Source of the DNA: Polaribacter sp. | Lineage (GTDB): Bacteria > Bacteroidota > Bacteroidia > Flavobacteriales > Flavobacteriaceae | NCBI GenBank assembly: GCA_003537695.1 | Contig: DPRC01000051.1 | Span: 1 to 15,574, forward strand | Length of the DNA stretch: 15,574 nucleotides | Direction of reading: 5' to 3' | Shown here: positions 1 to 7,874 of the stretch, piece by piece | Numbering within the stretch: the first letter of the stretch is position 1 | Layout: the number at the start of each line of letters is the position of its first letter | The notes under the pieces: model-generated | The model's input: the letters and a program-made list of their open reading frames with translations, nothing else | Databases searched by the model: none | Told to the model about the DNA's origin: nothing | Translations under genes and position numbers: made by a program

Positions 1-1059
1 ATAAGGTTTTGTAGATACAAACTCAACAGTATCACCAATATTATAGCCCCAAAGGCCAGCAGTAGTATTTAGAATAATAACGTAATTAACTCCAAGCACT
101 ACCTCTTTCAGGCAGCATCTTGGCGGATTTTCTTCAAAGAAGCGATTTGCAGGAATAAATTCGTAAAAAATACCTGCATCCAATTGCAGCAGCATTCCTT
201 TTTCTGTCTGCGAGTCTTGGTAGGCAATAAAACCTTCTGAGGCAGGATACAGTTCTATATAATCTATTTTTTTACCGATGAGACTTTCAAATTTATTCTT
301 GTATGGCTCAAAATTTACACCGCCATAAATAAAGAAATTAAAATTTGGAAAGAGCTCAGAAATTGATTTGCCTGTTTTATCAATTAGTTTTTCAAAGTAC
401 ATTTGCACCCAAGAAGGAATTCCACTAATAACAGACATGTCTTCATGAATCGTTTCTTCTACAATGGCATTTACTTTCGCATCCCAATCTTCTATGCAAT
501 TGGTTTCCCAGCTTGGCAGCCTATTTTTTAATAAGTATTGCGGAATATAATGCGCTACAATACCACTTAACCTTCCTAGTTTTACACCATTTTTATTTTG
601 TAACACTGGGCTCCCTTGTAGAAAAATCATTTTACCATTTACAAAGCTTGCATCGTTTTTTGCTACAATATAAAACAATAGCGCATTTTTTGCAGCTTTG
701 ATGTGGGTGGGCATGGACTCTTTGGTGATAGGAATGTACTTAGCACCCGAGGTAGTGCCAGAGGTTTTTGCAAAATAGAGCGGTTTACCCACCCATAAGA
801 TGTCTGGTTCTCCAGCAACCATTCGATCGACATACGGTCTTAATCCTTCGTAATCTGTGACTGCTACTTCTTTTTTGAAATCGCTATAATTAGAAATTGT
901 ATCAAAATTGTGGTCTTTTCCAAAAGCAGTTTTACGGCCTTTTGAAATTAAGTTTTTAAAAACTTTTTCTTGAGTTACATGCGGATTATTCGCCCATTTG
1001 TAGACGTTTCTAGTGGCAATTTTAGCAAAGGGAATTGCAAAAAAAGATTTAATACTCAT
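1..1059 (-). CDS. GH3 auxin-responsive promoter family protein (C-terminus missing)
   Basis: The first 353 residues can be read before the left edge cuts the gene; the family is usually about 500 residues. GH3 proteins are adenylate-forming enzymes that, in plants, join amino acids to acyl acids; the bacterial substrate is not established. Visible motifs are the ATP/AMP-binding loop at residues 97-110 (AKTSGTTSGAKYIP), YPASEG at 271-276 and a GYNIGD segment near 338-343, matching the three adenylate-binding motifs of the fold. No signal peptide is evident. The ATG overlaps the stop of the upstream M23 peptidase by one base (TAATG read on the minus strand), so the two are probably translationally coupled. 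The family call is firm; the role is unknown. Confidence 0.9.
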   Translation of the reverse strand, partial: MSIKSFFAIPFAKIATRNVYKWANNPHVTQEKVFKNLISKGRKTAFGKDHNFDTISNYSDFKKEVAVTDYEGLRPYVDRMVAGEPDILWVGKPLYFAKTSGTTSGAKYIPITKESMPTHIKAAKNALLFYIVAKNDASFVNGKMIFLQGSPVLQNKNGVKLGRLSGIVAHYIPQYLLKNRLPSWETNCIEDWDAKVNAIVEETIHEDMSVISGIPSWVQMYFEKLIDKTGKSISELFPNFNFFIYGGVNFEPYKNKFESLIGKKIDYIELYPASEGFIAYQDSQTEKGMLLQLDAGIFYEFIPANRFFEENPPRCCLKEVVLGVNYVIILNTTAGLWGYNIGDTVEFVSTKPY

Positions 1060-1925
1060 TATTTAAAGTCTATAAAATTTGTTGGATTCATGGCATATCC
1101 ACCTTTCCAAAGTTCAAAATGTAAATGAGGGCCTGTAGAGAGTTCCCCGGTAGAGCCAACACTTGCAATTACTTCTCCGGACTTCACAAAATCTCCCTGC
1201 TGTTTCAGTAAGTTTCCATTGTGTTTGTAAACAGAGATATAGTCATTGTCATGTTTTAAGAGAAGAACATACCCTGTTTCTGCACTCCATCCAGAAAAAA
1301 TAACAGTTCCATCTGCTACTGCCTTTACGGGGGAACCTGTTTCTGCAACAATATCAATCGCAAAATGTTTAGAAGTGGCTTCAAAATCTTGCGAAATAGT
1401 ACCTTTTAACGGAGCAAAGAACACAATTTTGACATTACTTTTATCAGTATTTAAAATTGCAAAACGCGTTTCTCTATCGATCTTTTCTCGAAACAAAGAA
1501 TCTTCTTTTGAGGCATCCAATTCACTTTCGTCAATGGTTATTTGTCTTGCCTTCACCTGAAGAGAATCGATCTCTTCTGAGCTAATTGTTCCGGTTAAAA
1601 TGGGTTTTAACGCTTTGGTATAGTTTTCTAAAATTGCTAATTTTTGTTTTAGAGAATCTGCATCAAAGGTTAATTTTATGGCGTCTGCTTTCAATTTTGA
1701 AGATGCATATCCAGGAATGTATTCTTTGATAGCTGTAAAGGCTATAATAACGGAGGTAATTACAATGAGTAAAATAGAAAAAACACCTCCCAGTACAAAT
1801 ACATTTAAGCGCGATAGTTTTAGTGAAAAACGCTCTTCAAAAGTATCGTCGTTTAAAACTACCAAACGGTATTTATCCGTTAGTTTTTGTTTAAATCTTC
1901 CTTTTTTTTTGTCTTTTTTAGCCAA
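1059..1925 (-). CDS. M23 family (LytM-type) membrane-anchored peptidase
   Basis: A 288-residue envelope protein: short basic cytoplasmic N-terminus, one membrane segment at about residues 42-65, a helical stalk at about 75-150, then a periplasmic LytM domain at about 165-285. The zinc-ligand pattern looks complete: H187 and D191 (HFAID) and H267/H269 (GPHLHFELW), with H235 in a YKH segment. It is therefore probably an active peptidoglycan endopeptidase, unlike degenerate EnvC/NlpD-type regulators, though activity is inferred. The start is TTG; the frame upstream has no ATG, and the segment KYRLVVLNDDTFEERF from residue 18 resembles flavobacterial homologues. It is promoter-proximal to the GH3 gene, overlapping it by one base, and lies 82 nt downstream of nadD. 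Confidence 0.88.
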   Translation of the reverse strand: MAKKDKKKGRFKQKLTDKYRLVVLNDDTFEERFSLKLSRLNVFVLGGVFSILLIVITSVIIAFTAIKEYIPGYASSKLKADAIKLTFDADSLKQKLAILENYTKALKPILTGTISSEEIDSLQVKARQITIDESELDASKEDSLFREKIDRETRFAILNTDKSNVKIVFFAPLKGTISQDFEATSKHFAIDIVAETGSPVKAVADGTVIFSGWSAETGYVLLLKHDNDYISVYKHNGNLLKQQGDFVKSGEVIASVGSTGELSTGPHLHFELWKGGYAMNPTNFIDFK

Positions 1926-1945
1926 AATAATAGTTTGAATAATTG

Positions 1946-1953
1946 CAAATATA
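1946..1953 (-). promoter_or_regulatory. Promoter -7 box for the M23/GH3 pair
   Basis: Read on the minus strand this is TATATTTG, an exact match to the Bacteroidota -7 consensus TAnnTTTG, 20 nt before the TTG start of the M23 gene. No good TTG -33 element is visible at the expected spacing. It suggests M23-GH3 can be transcribed separately from yicC-gmk-nadD. Confidence 0.45.
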
Positions 1954-2007
1954 CAATGAAAACTTGTGGGTGGGCTTTAATTTATCAGCGGTATAAAATT
2001 AAGAAAA

Positions 2008-2592
2008 TTATTTTCTGTAAAAATTCATTTCATCAATATAATTCCAAACCTCTTTTGTGAGCATTGGTTGTATGTTTTTGCCTTCTTTAATTCCTTTTCG
2101 GATCATGGTAGAAGAAATTTGTATGATGGGTGCTTCCACTTTATGAATTTTTGGGTGCTGGTCTAATGAAGTTTCTAATAGTTCTTCAGAAACCCTAGGG
2201 TATACATATAGTTGGTGATGCTCTAAGATGGTCTCAAAGTTTTTCCATTTATGAAAACTCTTAAGATTGTCTTCACCCATAATTAAACAAAACTCTTTGT
2301 TTTTGAATTGGTCTGAAATGTGTGCTAAGGTATGCGCCGTGTAATTGGGTTGTGGTAATTTAAATTCAATATCAGAAGCTTTAATTTTTGGGTACTTTTC
2401 TGTCGCTTTGTACACCAGTTCGTAGCGGTGGTGATTTCCAAGAAGAGAACTTTTATTTTTAAATGGATTGTGCGGGGTAACAACCATCCAAATTTCGTCT
2501 AAATCTGAATTTTCTACCATGTGATTGGCAATAATTAGGTGCCCTACATGAATGGGGTTGAAGGTACCAAAATATAAACCGACTTTATTCAT
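2008..2592 (-). CDS. nadD: Nicotinate-nucleotide adenylyltransferase
   Basis: Transfers AMP from ATP to nicotinate mononucleotide, giving deamido-NAD, in cytoplasmic NAD synthesis. The 194-residue length is normal. The nucleotidyltransferase signature GTFNPIHVGH lies at residues 9-18 and ISSTMIR at 159-165, the two phosphate-binding motifs of the family. The ATG start fits, since GLYFGTFNP lies five residues in. It is third in a minus-strand series after yicC and gmk; the 84-nt gap to gmk holds no convincing promoter or terminator, so co-transcription is likely. Tryptophan 2,3-dioxygenase further right could in principle feed de novo NAD synthesis through kynurenine, but the connecting enzymes are not in this window. 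Confidence 0.95.
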   Translation of the reverse strand: MNKVGLYFGTFNPIHVGHLIIANHMVENSDLDEIWMVVTPHNPFKNKSSLLGNHHRYELVYKATEKYPKIKASDIEFKLPQPNYTAHTLAHISDQFKNKEFCLIMGEDNLKSFHKWKNFETILEHHQLYVYPRVSEELLETSLDQHPKIHKVEAPIIQISSTMIRKGIKEGKNIQPMLTKEVWNYIDEMNFYRK

Positions 2593-2676
2593 CTTCTTTG
2601 CAGTTTTGGGTGATAAGAGCAGTGCGATAGGTTTGCAGATGTTGCAAAGTTCCTGTCCTCCCTTTTTTTGTTAGGT

Positions 2677-3261
2677 CTATGATATCTCCAGGTAATCGCT
2701 AATTAAAGCTTCCGCTTCTTTTAGGGCTACCTCCAGATCATAATTTTTTATGATTTTATCAAACTGTGGCGCTGTTGCTAGCTCTACAGAAGCTTTTGCA
2801 ATGCGCATATTAATTTTTTCTTCGCTTTCTGTCTTGCGCTTTTTCAAGCGAATTTTTAGCTCATCCACACTTGGGGGTTTTACAAAGACCGCCAATGTTT
2901 CGGTAGGGAATTTCTTTTTAATGCGCAATCCACCAACAACATCAATGTCAAAAATAACATGTTTTTTTAGAGCCCAAATGCGCGTAATTTCTGTTTTTAA
3001 TGTTCCATAGAAGTTGTCTCGATAAACCTCTTCCCATTCTAGAAATTCATCTCCCTTGATTTTGTTTTTAAAATCTTTTAGGTCGATAAAATAATAATCT
3101 TCTCCATTTTTCTCGAAGTCTCTTGGGTCTCTTGAGGTTGCAGAAACAGAAAAAGCCAGGTTAAATCTTTCTTGTTTTAATAAATGACGCACAATGGTTG
3201 TTTTCCCTGATCCCGAAGGTGCCGAAAACACAAATAATTTTCCTTTAAAATGCTTACTCAT
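2677..3261 (-). CDS. gmk: Guanylate kinase
   Basis: Phosphorylates GMP to GDP with ATP. With the ATG at 3261 the protein has 194 residues, normal for the family, beginning MSKHFKGKLFVFSAPSGSG. The P-loop APSGSGKTT is at residues 14-22, followed by the GMP-binding SATSRDPR segment near 40-47 and a DIDVVGG segment. The frame stays open upstream to a TTG at 3324, but that would add 21 residues with no family counterpart, so the ATG is preferred. It lies between yicC (72 nt upstream) and nadD (84 nt downstream) on the same strand and is probably in one transcript with them. The yicC-gmk order is common in bacteria. Confidence 0.95.
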   Translation of the reverse strand: MSKHFKGKLFVFSAPSGSGKTTIVRHLLKQERFNLAFSVSATSRDPRDFEKNGEDYYFIDLKDFKNKIKGDEFLEWEEVYRDNFYGTLKTEITRIWALKKHVIFDIDVVGGLRIKKKFPTETLAVFVKPPSVDELKIRLKKRKTESEEKINMRIAKASVELATAPQFDKIIKNYDLEVALKEAEALISDYLEIS

Positions 3262-3310
3262 AATATCGTTTTTACATTGCCTTATGGATATTTCCTTGAG
3301 CGCAGTGAAC

Positions 3311-3343
3311 CGTTTTGTTTGCAAACAACGTGTTTACAAAACG
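3311..3343 (-). repeat. Imperfect palindrome at the yicC 3' end
   Basis: Outer arms CGTTTTGT (3311-3318) and ACAAAACG (3336-3343) pair perfectly. Inside, AAAC and GTTT can extend the stem past a four-base bulge, and GTTTGCAAAC is itself a palindrome. It spans the last codons of yicC and the start of the yicC-gmk gap. No T-run follows on the minus strand, so it is not a standard intrinsic terminator; an RNA processing or stability element is possible. Confidence 0.4.
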
Positions 3344-4200
3344 TTTAATATTTGTTCTTTAATTTGTTCCAATTCGTTTTTCATCTGAATCACCGCTTTT
3401 TGCATCGGAGCAAAATTAGCTTTAGAACCAGTTGTATTTATTTCTCTTCCCATTTCTTGAACAATAAATCCTAATTTTTTACCATTAGAATCTTCAGAAG
3501 CTAAGGTTTGCATGAAATATTCTAAATGATTTGCCAAGCGCACTTTTTCTTCGTTAATATCTAATTTTTCTAGATAATAAATCAATTCCTGCTCAAAACG
3601 GTTTTCATCGGTAGCTACTTTTAAATCGTCAATTGCCTTTTTTAAACGGATTTTTACATTTTCAACCCGATCGCCATCCAATGCTTTTACCTCCTCTAAA
3701 TAAGTGTTTATATTTTTTATTCTTTCTTTAAAATCTATTTCTAAAGAAGCCGCTTCGTCTGTTCTATATTGAACAATTTCTGAGATAGCAAGGTCCACGC
3801 TGTCATTAATAAGGGTCCATTCATTTTCATCCAATTCTTCGCGATCTGTCTTTAGTGCATCTGGCATTCTTACTGCCATTTTTAGTAATTCAACATCATC
3901 ATTCCCACCCGTCTGAACCACATTTCTTAATTGTTGTATGTAGTCTTTTACAACCCGATGATTCACAGTGGTGGAGGTTTCATCTGCAGTCATTTCTATA
4001 TAGATTGAAAAGTCTACTTTTCCGCGCACCAAAGCGCTTGCTAATTTTTTACGAACAGCCAATTCCTTTTCTTTGTAATGAGACGGAATGCGCACATTTA
4101 AATCTAAACTTTTACTGTTTAAAGATTTAATTTCTATGGTTACTTTTTTTGTAGGCAATTGTAAAACTGCTTTTCCGTAACCAGTCATCGATTGAATCAT
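3334..4200 (-). CDS. yicC: YicC family endoribonuclease
   Basis: 288 residues, the family length. It opens with the diagnostic MIQSMTGYGKA and has the conserved DLNVRIP segment near residue 33 and a C-terminal EQIKEQILNVL helix, the usual YicC-N plus DUF1732 layout. E. coli YicC is an endoribonuclease reported to act on small RNA; flavobacterial function is inferred by homology. No signal peptide or membrane segment, so it is cytoplasmic. It appears to be the first gene of a yicC-gmk-nadD transcript and lies 44 nt downstream of the EamA transporter on the same strand, with a -7-like box in that gap. Confidence 0.92.
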   Translation of the reverse strand: MIQSMTGYGKAVLQLPTKKVTIEIKSLNSKSLDLNVRIPSHYKEKELAVRKKLASALVRGKVDFSIYIEMTADETSTTVNHRVVKDYIQQLRNVVQTGGNDDVELLKMAVRMPDALKTDREELDENEWTLINDSVDLAISEIVQYRTDEAASLEIDFKERIKNINTYLEEVKALDGDRVENVKIRLKKAIDDLKVATDENRFEQELIYYLEKLDINEEKVRLANHLEYFMQTLASEDSNGKKLGFIVQEMGREINTTGSKANFAPMQKAVIQMKNELEQIKEQILNVL

Positions 4201-4224
4201 AAAATCATCATTTTAAATGAGTTG

Positions 4225-4232
4225 TAAAGATA
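4225..4232 (-). promoter_or_regulatory. Putative -7 box for yicC
   Basis: TATCTTTA read on the minus strand, 7 of 8 positions of TAnnTTTG, ending 24 nt before the yicC ATG. The longer word TATCTTTAC recurs before the DUF6427 and mrp genes. No TTG is present at the -33 spacing, so support is moderate. Confidence 0.35.
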
Positions 4233-4244
4233 CCTTTAATTCCT

Positions 4245-5132
4245 TTATTTTTCTACTTGTTTGGTTACTAAATATACACCTAAAAAGATGAGTAGTGTAG
4301 CGCTCACCTTCACGAAGTTCAAAGAATCACTCCCAACTAGTAATGCATAAATAGTAGCAATTACAGGCTGTAAATAAATAAAGACACTCACAGTTGTAGG
4401 TTTTAATTTTGCCAAACCATAGAGATTAAAAAGGTAGGTAACACAGGAAGTCAGCAGTATTATAAAACCAATATTCCAGTATATATTTGTAGGAATCTTA
4501 CGCCAAACAATTTCCATGAATTCAGCAGATCCAAAAGGAATTACAAAAATGAATCCGAACAAATACAACCATTTTACAAATACAACAGGGTGGTATTTTA
4601 CGAGCAGTTGTTTTGCGAGTACGAGGTACAAACCATAAGACGCAGCATTTACAAAAACTAAAAAATTCCCCCAATTATTATTAGTTCCACTCTCTCCAGA
4701 AGAGCTGCCAAAAGTAATCAATACAAGGGTTCCAATGAGCCCAATAAAAACACCTAATATTCGCTGCTTCCCAATGGCTTTTTTAATTAAAATACTCGAA
4801 AAAAGGAGGACCATAATGGGGGCAGTAATCATCATGACAGCTGCACTAATAGGGGTTGTTAAACTAAGCCCTTTGAAAAAAGTAAGCATGTTTAACATGA
4901 TTCCAAAAAAGGATGCAATTGCTATTTTTTGATAGTCAGATTTTTCAATTTTTTGTTGTGGTGTGAACATTCCCAGTATCCAAAACACAAGCGTGGCTCC
5001 TGAAACTCTTAGTAAAATAAAAGCATAGGGCTTTACATAAAGGGGCATGACTTCCTTGGCAACCGTAAAAGTAATTCCATAAATTATGGTGGCAATAGAT
5101 ACCGCAATTAAAGCAAGTACTCTCTTGTTCAT
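4245..5132 (-). CDS. EamA/DMT family transporter
   Basis: A 295-residue, strongly hydrophobic protein with about ten predicted membrane segments in two EamA repeats, roughly residues 8-137 and 155-290. The first segment (ALIAVSIATIIYGITFTVAK) and the glycine-rich GVFIGLIGTLVLI near the end of repeat one are typical. It sits in the inner membrane and probably exports a small metabolite; the substrate cannot be told from sequence. The ATG start follows the rule that the first helix begins within about ten residues. It is divergent from upp across 179 bp. I saw no clear promoter box for it. Confidence 0.88.
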   Translation of the reverse strand: MNKRVLALIAVSIATIIYGITFTVAKEVMPLYVKPYAFILLRVSGATLVFWILGMFTPQQKIEKSDYQKIAIASFFGIMLNMLTFFKGLSLTTPISAAVMMITAPIMVLLFSSILIKKAIGKQRILGVFIGLIGTLVLITFGSSSGESGTNNNWGNFLVFVNAASYGLYLVLAKQLLVKYHPVVFVKWLYLFGFIFVIPFGSAEFMEIVWRKIPTNIYWNIGFIILLTSCVTYLFNLYGLAKLKPTTVSVFIYLQPVIATIYALLVGSDSLNFVKVSATLLIFLGVYLVTKQVEK

Positions 5133-5278
5133 TTGTAGGGGTTTTGTGGGTGTACAGCCTGCGAAGGTGAGGATATATTTTAGATGTATCCCTTGAAAAA
5201 AGGAAAATACTTTTTAAAAAGCTGCTTGCTTTTAGTGAACGATGTGAAGGGCTGCAAAGAAGAGGTGAAGTTTTGCAA

Positions 5279-5307
5279 TTTGTAGTGCATTTGTTTACTT
5301 ATCTTCA
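5279..5307 (+). promoter_or_regulatory. Putative upp promoter
   Basis: TTTG at 5279-5282, 17-nt spacer, then TATCTTCA at 5300-5307 (6 of 8 to TAnnTTTG). The box ends only 4 nt before the upp ATG, so a start a few bases downstream of it would give a leaderless or near-leaderless mRNA. Confidence 0.4.
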
Positions 5308-5311
5308 CAAA

Positions 5312-5965
5312 ATGCAAATACACCATATCTCAGAAAATAACTCCATTTTAAATAAGTTTATAGCAGAAATTAGAGACGTTGCTATTCAGAAGGACTCTTT
5401 ACGTTTTCGCAGAAACATTGAAAGAATTGGAGAGGTTTTAGGCTATGAATTGAGTAAAAAGCTTTCTTATAAGAGCGTTGAAGTTGTGACTCCTTTGGGT
5501 GTCAAATTGATAGACGAACCGGTAAATGACATTGTGTTATGTTCTATTTTAAGGGCGGGTCTTCCACTACATCAAGGCCTCTTAAATTATTTTGACGCAG
5601 CAGAAAATGCTTTTATTTCTGCGTACAGACATCACCCTAACAACGATGCAGCTTTTGAGATTATTGTCGAATATTTTGCGGCGCCTTCTATAGAAAATAA
5701 AACACTACTATTGGCAGATCCAATGCTGGCTACAGGACAAAGTTTAGTGGCCGTATACGACGCTATTAAAAAGTATGGTGCTCCAAAAGAATTGCATATT
5801 GTTGCCGTAATCGCAGCGAAAGAGGGCATCGCCTTTGTACAAGAACATTTCCCTGAAAATACGCATTTATGGATTGCAGCAATAGACGAGGAACTCAGTG
5901 ATAAAGGCTATATTATTCCTGGCTTAGGGGATGCAGGAGACCTTGCTTTTGGGGTTAAACTATAA
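5312..5965 (+). CDS. upp: Uracil phosphoribosyltransferase
   Basis: Pyrimidine salvage: uracil plus PRPP gives UMP. From the ATG at 5312 the protein has 217 residues. The PRPP loop DPMLATGQS is intact, CSILRAGLPLHQGLL matches the family, and the C-terminal PGLGDAGDLAFG corresponds to the uracil-binding segment. The frame is open upstream to a TTG at 5273, but those 13 residues resemble nothing in the family and the promoter-like box would lie inside them, so the ATG is chosen. It is convergent with the DUF6427 gene; the two reading frames overlap by six bases, with adjacent stops (TAA and, on the other strand, TAG) and no room for a terminator between them. Confidence 0.94.
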   Translation: MQIHHISENNSILNKFIAEIRDVAIQKDSLRFRRNIERIGEVLGYELSKKLSYKSVEVVTPLGVKLIDEPVNDIVLCSILRAGLPLHQGLLNYFDAAENAFISAYRHHPNNDAAFEIIVEYFAAPSIENKTLLLADPMLATGQSLVAVYDAIKKYGAPKELHIVAVIAAKEGIAFVQEHFPENTHLWIAAIDEELSDKGYIIPGLGDAGDLAFGVKL

Positions 5966-6889
5966 TAAAAAAGGAAAATAAATAGCACTTGCTAAGAGCA
6001 GTATAAAAAATAGATTTTTTATAAATTTACTAGCAATCAGTTCGATTCCGTTAGCAATAATGATGGTTGCAGGAAAGACTAAAATCAAGAGCTCCACACC
6101 ATTTTTATTAGGGACTATGAGTGCAAACAAGACCCCAACGGATAGGTTTAGAATTAAAAGAAGCCAGCTTTTTTTAAAGGAGTTATTTATAGACAGCGCT
6201 TTTGGAGATTTTACAATTAGAGAAAGAAGAGAAAGTCCTAAGATGCTAATTGTGGTCCAATAAAAAGCTTTATCGGCATAAAAACTTAAAGATGCAGGGA
6301 TTTCAAAATAAAAAAGATTGGTAAAAAGATACAATTGATCAAACCAAAGGCAGTGCGCACAGTATAGAATCCCAGGAATTAAAAAGCCAATTATTGGGGT
6401 CAATAAATTATGAATTATTGCTTTTTGATGTAGAAAAATAGCACTGTATATAAGTATTGAAAATATGGCAGTAAAAGGGTTTATAAGAAATAAAATACCC
6501 AGCCAAAACCCACTGTCAAAAAGCTTTTTTAATATTTTTTTATGCGATTTTAAACTGTATATTTTTCTAAGAAAAAGAGCATACAATAGCAGTGTAATCA
6601 TGGCTTTAAAGCTGATTATTATTGGCAAAAAATAACTCAGTAGTATGGTAAAAATAAAGAAAGCATAAAAATTATCGAAGGTTAAATTGTTTTTAGAAAC
6701 AATAAAATTATAAAAGAAGAAAACACTAAAATAAAAGCCAAGAAACCCTGCAATTTTGAGAAGACTAAAAAGGTTGAAGTTCTGGGTAGTAAATTGTGAA
6801 AAAGATGCGCATAAAAATAAGCAAGTAAACAGGCTGAGAAGAATTATAAAATTGATTGGTTTAGATTTCCCTAAAAAATTGGCTAGCAT
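5960..6889 (-). CDS. DUF6427 family multi-pass membrane protein
   Basis: 309 residues, extremely rich in Phe, Leu and Ile, with about nine or ten predicted membrane segments (for example near residues 13-31, 42-62, 128-153, 160-176, 208-226, 245-262, 268-288 and 291-307). I assign it to DUF6427 from overall appearance and position: flavobacterial genomes commonly carry such a protein beside upp and next to DUF6341. No catalytic motif is recognisable, so no function is assigned. It is divergent from DUF6341 across only 41 bp with opposed promoter boxes, suggesting linked expression. Its 3' end overlaps the upp 3' end by six bases. Confidence 0.75.
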   Translation of the reverse strand: MLANFLGKSKPINFIILLSLFTCLFLCASFSQFTTQNFNLFSLLKIAGFLGFYFSVFFFYNFIVSKNNLTFDNFYAFFIFTILLSYFLPIIISFKAMITLLLYALFLRKIYSLKSHKKILKKLFDSGFWLGILFLINPFTAIFSILIYSAIFLHQKAIIHNLLTPIIGFLIPGILYCAHCLWFDQLYLFTNLFYFEIPASLSFYADKAFYWTTISILGLSLLSLIVKSPKALSINNSFKKSWLLLILNLSVGVLFALIVPNKNGVELLILVFPATIIIANGIELIASKFIKNLFFILLLASAIYFPFLL

Positions 6890-6909
6890 TGATTCTTTTG
6901 TTATTTTTG
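6879..6909 (+). promoter_or_regulatory. Putative DUF6341-trmB promoter
   Basis: TTG at 6879-6881, 20-nt spacer and TATTTTTG at 6902-6909, an exact TAnnTTTG match. It ends 21 nt before the ATG at 6931, leaving a short leader. Its -33 part lies in the first codons of the divergent DUF6427 gene. Confidence 0.55.
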
Positions 6910-6914
6910 CAACG

Positions 6915-6944
6915 TAAAGATAAATAAGTTATGATAGCAAGCAA
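6915..6944 (-). promoter_or_regulatory. Putative DUF6427 promoter, opposed to the DUF6341 one
   Basis: On the minus strand TTG (6944-6942), exactly 19 nt, then TATCTTTA (6922-6915), 7 of 8 to TAnnTTTG, ending 25 nt before the DUF6427 ATG. The -33 part falls in the first codons of DUF6341 and the two -7 boxes are five bases apart, so both promoters could hardly be occupied at once. Confidence 0.5.
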
Positions 6945-7152
6945 TATTTTTAGATGGATTGGTAGTTTATTTACAGATCTTCTATTTCTTCCCTTTAATT
7001 GGATACGCACAACAATCGCAAAAGCAGACTTAGGTTGGTGGATTTCGAACGCAGTCAACTGGTTTTTCCTTTTGGTGCTTTTAGTTTTATTTGCCTATTG
7101 GATGAAAGAATCGCGACGCTTTGCAAAAGAAGGAACAGAAGATAAAGCTTAA
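6931..7152 (+). CDS. DUF6341 family small membrane protein
   Basis: 73 residues: a hydrophobic, possibly amphipathic N-terminus (about 5-26), a WW pair at 36-37, one clear membrane helix at about 38-58, and a charged tail of Lys, Glu, Asp and Arg. This matches my memory of the flavobacterial DUF6341 family, usually about 70 residues with the same WW-then-helix layout. Function unknown. trmB starts nine bases after its stop, so they are probably co-transcribed; DUF6427 is divergent on the other side. Its presence beside two genes of which one is a tRNA methyltransferase does not show a shared role. Confidence 0.8.
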   Translation: MIASNIFRWIGSLFTDLLFLPFNWIRTTIAKADLGWWISNAVNWFFLLVLLVLFAYWMKESRRFAKEGTEDKA

Positions 7153-7161
7153 TTTTAAAAT

Positions 7162-7833
7162 TTGGGAAGCAAAAATAAACTGAAACGTTTCAAAGAGAAT
7201 GAAATGTTTAATAATGTCATTCAGCCAACACGAGAGGAAGTTGTTACAAAATTCGCTCACCAAGGTAAATGGCATTCTTTTTTTGGAAATAACAATCCTA
7301 TTGTTGTGGAATTGGGTTGCGGTAAAGGGGAATATACAATCGCTTTAGCAAGAAAGAACCCCAATAAAAATTATGTTGGAATCGACATAAAAGGAGCTCG
7401 CTTTTGGCGTGGAGCAAAAACAGCAATCGAAGAAAACTTGCCAAATGTAGCTTTTGTAAGGACCCAGATAGAATTGGTTGCTTTTATATTCGCAGAAAAT
7501 GAAGTTGCTGAAATCTGGATTACTTTTCCAGATCCTCAAATAAAGTATCAGCGTACAAAACACAGAATGACCAACAGTTCTTTTCTGAAAAAGTACCACC
7601 AAATTTTAAATGAAGAAGGCGTTGTAAACTTAAAAACTGACAGCGAATTTATGCATGGGTATACGCTAGGGTTGTTGCATGGAGCAGGGCACGAAGTGTT
7701 GTATGCAAACCACACGGTTTATAAAAATGAAGGTGCTCCAAAAGAGGTTACAGAAACCCAGACTTTCTACGAAAATCAATATTTAGAAGTTGGAAAGCCG
7801 ATTACCTATATTAAATTTCGTCTGAAGTATTAA
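7162..7833 (+). CDS. trmB: tRNA (guanine-N7-)-methyltransferase
   Basis: Methylates N7 of G46 in the variable loop of tRNA using S-adenosylmethionine. 223 residues from a TTG start. The SAM-binding loop VVELGCGKGEY is at about residues 48-58 and the family signature FPDPQIKYQRTKHRM starts at 122. TTG is chosen over the ATG at 7204 because the first residues, GSKNKLKRFKENE, match the usual N-terminus of flavobacterial TrmB; starting at the ATG would lose 14 conserved-looking residues. It follows DUF6341 by nine bases and ends 41 nt before a terminator-like hairpin. Confidence 0.94.
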   Translation: MGSKNKLKRFKENEMFNNVIQPTREEVVTKFAHQGKWHSFFGNNNPIVVELGCGKGEYTIALARKNPNKNYVGIDIKGARFWRGAKTAIEENLPNVAFVRTQIELVAFIFAENEVAEIWITFPDPQIKYQRTKHRMTNSSFLKKYHQILNEEGVVNLKTDSEFMHGYTLGLLHGAGHEVLYANHTVYKNEGAPKEVTETQTFYENQYLEVGKPITYIKFRLKY

Positions 7834-7874
7834 TTTCGTTAGGTCTTTTTGAAAGCAACGATTGCGCTGCTGCA

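Noticed and set aside
2002..2016. AT-only inverted repeat AGAAAAT-T-ATTTTCT at the nadD stop
   Set aside because: Weak AT stem with a one-base loop and no proper T-run after it; not a convincing terminator.
3262..3324. N-terminal extension of guanylate kinase from TTG at 3324
   Set aside because: The added 21 residues have no family counterpart; the ATG at 3261 gives a normal length with the P-loop in its usual place.
5273..5311. Extension of upp from TTG at 5273
   Set aside because: Thirteen extra residues not seen in the family; a promoter-like box falls within them and a good ATG follows.
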